In this document: piece by piece, positions 62,396-64,000 of the stretch | Numbering within the stretch: position 1 is the first letter of the stretch | Layout of the letters: each line of letters starts with the position of its first letter | DNA from: Endozoicomonas sp. GU-1 | Lineage (GTDB): Bacteria; Pseudomonadota; Gammaproteobacteria; Pseudomonadales; Endozoicomonadaceae | NCBI RefSeq assembly: GCF_027366395.1 | Contig: NZ_CP114771.1 | Location: forward strand, 2,294,001-2,358,000 | Direction of reading: 5' to 3' | DNA: 64,000 nucleotides | Translations under genes and position numbers: made by a program | Notes under the pieces: generated by a model | The model's database searches: none | What the model was told of the DNA's origin: nothing | Seen by the model: the letters and a program-made list of their open reading frames with translations, nothing else

Positions 62396-63868
62396 TTAAA
62401 CGTCTGGTGCTGCAGTGCGTTTAACTTTTGCCTTATGAGAGTTTTCAACCGGACCTGAGCTGTGCTCGGTCCATACGTCTGCGTCCATGGTTTTATCAAG
62501 GAATGGGAACTTGCGACGATTGAATACCGGTGTTACACCGGATGCCACCTGATCATCAAAGTCCTTCAGAACCTGAACAACAATACCAGAAAGCATCAGA
62601 ATAGCCGTCAGGTTAATCAGTGCCATGATCCCCATGGAGGCATCTGCAAAAGCCCACACGGTTGGCAAGCTGCTGCTTGCCCCCCAGATCACCATACCCA
62701 GTACGGCAATACGATAAACGTTTACCAGCCAATTCTTGTCCATGATAAAGCGCAGGTTTGATTCACCATAGTAGTAATTGGCAATGATCGAACTGAAAGC
62801 AAACAACAGAATAGCCCCAGCTACCATGTGCTTACCGACCGGTCCCACCTGGCTTTCCAGAGCCAGCTGCGTCAACTCGATACCTGTTACGCCAGAACCG
62901 TCCATTACGCCGGACATCAGGATAATAGAAGCGGTCGCAGTACAGACAATGATCGTATCCATAAATACACCCAGCATCCCCATCATGCCCTGGTTGGCAG
63001 GATGATTCGAGTGTGCGGTTGCTGCTGCGTTAGGAGCACTACCCATGCCCGCTTCATTGGAGAACAAACCACGCTTGATGCCCTGCTGCATCGCCTGGGA
63101 CACCGCGTAACCCGCGCCACCACCGACAGCACTGTCAAGACCAAAAGCGCTCTTGATAATCAGGCTGAAGACCGCCGGCAGCTCTGTGATATTCATAAAT
63201 ACCACCACCAGGGCCACACCCAGATAGCCAAAGGCCATGATCGGGACGACCATCTCTGCCACTTTGGCAATGGAACGAATACCACCGAAGATGATCAGGG
63301 CGCTCACCATTGCCAGCCCCATACCAATAGCTTCCGTTGGAATTTCGTAGCCACTGAATGCTGCGGCAATGGAGTTAGACTGCACACTGTTAAAGGCAAA
63401 GCCAAACGCAATAATCAGGGAGATGGAGAAGATAATACCCAGCCAGCGCTGCCCAAGGGCTTTCTCAATGTAATAAGCCGGGCCGCCTCGATAAGTACCA
63501 TCACCGTTATTGGTCTTATAAAGCTGAGCAAGAATATTCTCGGCAAGACTGGTGGACATACCCAGAACCGCGATCAGCCACATCCAGAAAACAGCACCAG
63601 GCCCACCCATAGTAATGGCAACCGCGACACCCGCGATGTTGCCAGTACCTATCCGTGCAGCAAGACTGGTACAAAACGCCTGAAACGGAGAGACATGAGT
63701 AGAACAATCAGTCGCACGGCTGCCCAGCATGGTTTTCATTGCCAGAGTAAACCGGCGAATCTGAACAAAGCGGGTTTTTACCGTGAAAAGCAGACCTGCC
63801 CCCATAAGCAGGTACATAAGAATGCTGCCCCATAGCAGACCATTGATGGAGTCTATTAAGTTATTCAT
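62396..63868 (-). CDS. Sodium:alanine symporter family protein
   Basis: Inner-membrane Na+/amino-acid (alanine, glycine) symporter of the AGCS family. 490 residues with about 10-11 membrane helices. Family stretches: SLAARIGTGNIAGVAVAI, GGPGAVFWMW and RGLFSNEAGMGSAPNAAATA. ATG preceded by CGGGAATTTT. The cytoplasmic tail is polar and basic. Convergent with the giant repeat gene and separated from it by a terminator. The exact substrate cannot be set from sequence. Confidence 0.92.
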   Translation of the reverse strand: MNNLIDSINGLLWGSILMYLLMGAGLLFTVKTRFVQIRRFTLAMKTMLGSRATDCSTHVSPFQAFCTSLAARIGTGNIAGVAVAITMGGPGAVFWMWLIAVLGMSTSLAENILAQLYKTNNGDGTYRGGPAYYIEKALGQRWLGIIFSISLIIAFGFAFNSVQSNSIAAAFSGYEIPTEAIGMGLAMVSALIIFGGIRSIAKVAEMVVPIMAFGYLGVALVVVFMNITELPAVFSLIIKSAFGLDSAVGGGAGYAVSQAMQQGIKRGLFSNEAGMGSAPNAAATAHSNHPANQGMMGMLGVFMDTIIVCTATASIILMSGVMDGSGVTGIELTQLALESQVGPVGKHMVAGAILLFAFSSIIANYYYGESNLRFIMDKNWLVNVYRIAVLGMVIWGASSSLPTVWAFADASMGIMALINLTAILMLSGIVVQVLKDFDDQVASGVTPVFNRRKFPFLDKTMDADVWTEHSSGPVENSHKAKVKRTAAPDV

Positions 63869-64000
63869 AAAATTCCCGGCGCATTGTGTATTCTCGATTT
63901 TTATTTCAAATTAAGATTTATAACATTAGGGAATAAACCTTGAGTGATAAGTATAAACACCCATCAAACAAACAATAGAAATCCTTTAAAAACTTCCTGG

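Overview
The window reads as the chromosome of a host-associated gammaproteobacterium of the Oceanospirillales/Endozoicomonas type. This is an inference. It rests on gammaproteobacterial housekeeping blocks (arginine succinyltransferase genes; groESL with a sigma-32-type promoter; dapB-carA-carB-greA; ribD/ribBA/nusB/thiL/pgpA; xseB-ispA-dxs; uvrA-yajR-ssb) interleaved with eukaryote-like genes: a RING finger, an F-box, an OTU protease with UIM-like helices, a protein kinase, and several families of repeat proteins. Many of the remaining genes resemble nothing I can name. I see no tRNA, rRNA or CRISPR array.

Layout. 0.1-4.8 kb: astA-astD-astB and a glutathione-S-transferase-like gene. 5-12 kb: accessory region with a RING/membrane protein, a 655-residue protein carrying an OTU-like motif without its cysteine, two unknown genes and two basic-repeat (STPR-like) genes. 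12-18.2 kb: groEL-groES, fxsA, a frameshifted SDR gene and rep. 18.2-25.7 kb: accessory region with an NlpC/P60-like protein, an IS66 remnant, an 847-residue unknown and secreted unknowns. 25.7-33.8 kb: ygfA-ssb, yajR flanked by two inverted copies of a miniature element, two related secreted proteins and uvrA. 33.9-35.4 kb: a small membrane protein and a third STPR-like gene. 35.5-42.4 kb: dapB, an inserted unknown, carA, carB and greA. 42.7-49.3 kb: a haem-utilisation-like FMN protein and ribD, then a protein kinase and an OTU protease lying between ribD and ribBA, then a decayed ribH. 49.3-52.9 kb: nusB, thiL, pgpA, a retropepsin-like protease and ribA. 52.9-56.9 kb: dxs, ispA, xseB and a MshEN-like protein. 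57-62.3 kb: an F-box/38-residue-repeat protein and a 1272-residue repeat protein ending in a nucleotidyltransferase-like domain. 62.4-63.9 kb: a sodium:alanine symporter.

Theme. The accessory genes sit inside or beside conserved operons, often next to palindromic miniature elements. Four genes take their stop codon from the terminal TAA or TAG of such an element. The ubiquitin-related set (RING, F-box, OTU with UIM-like motifs, OTU-like without cysteine) plus a eukaryotic-type kinase suggests a toolkit aimed at a eukaryotic host. The least explained part is the family built on a roughly 38-residue CCL/NGQ/TP repeat, joined in one gene to an F-box and in the next to a nucleotidyltransferase-like fold.

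Caution. Conserved genes (the SDR gene, greA, carB, ribD) and one STPR-like gene are each broken by a single-base indel, in three cases within a homopolymer. This looks more like sequencing error than gene loss, so other frame breaks here should be treated with suspicion.
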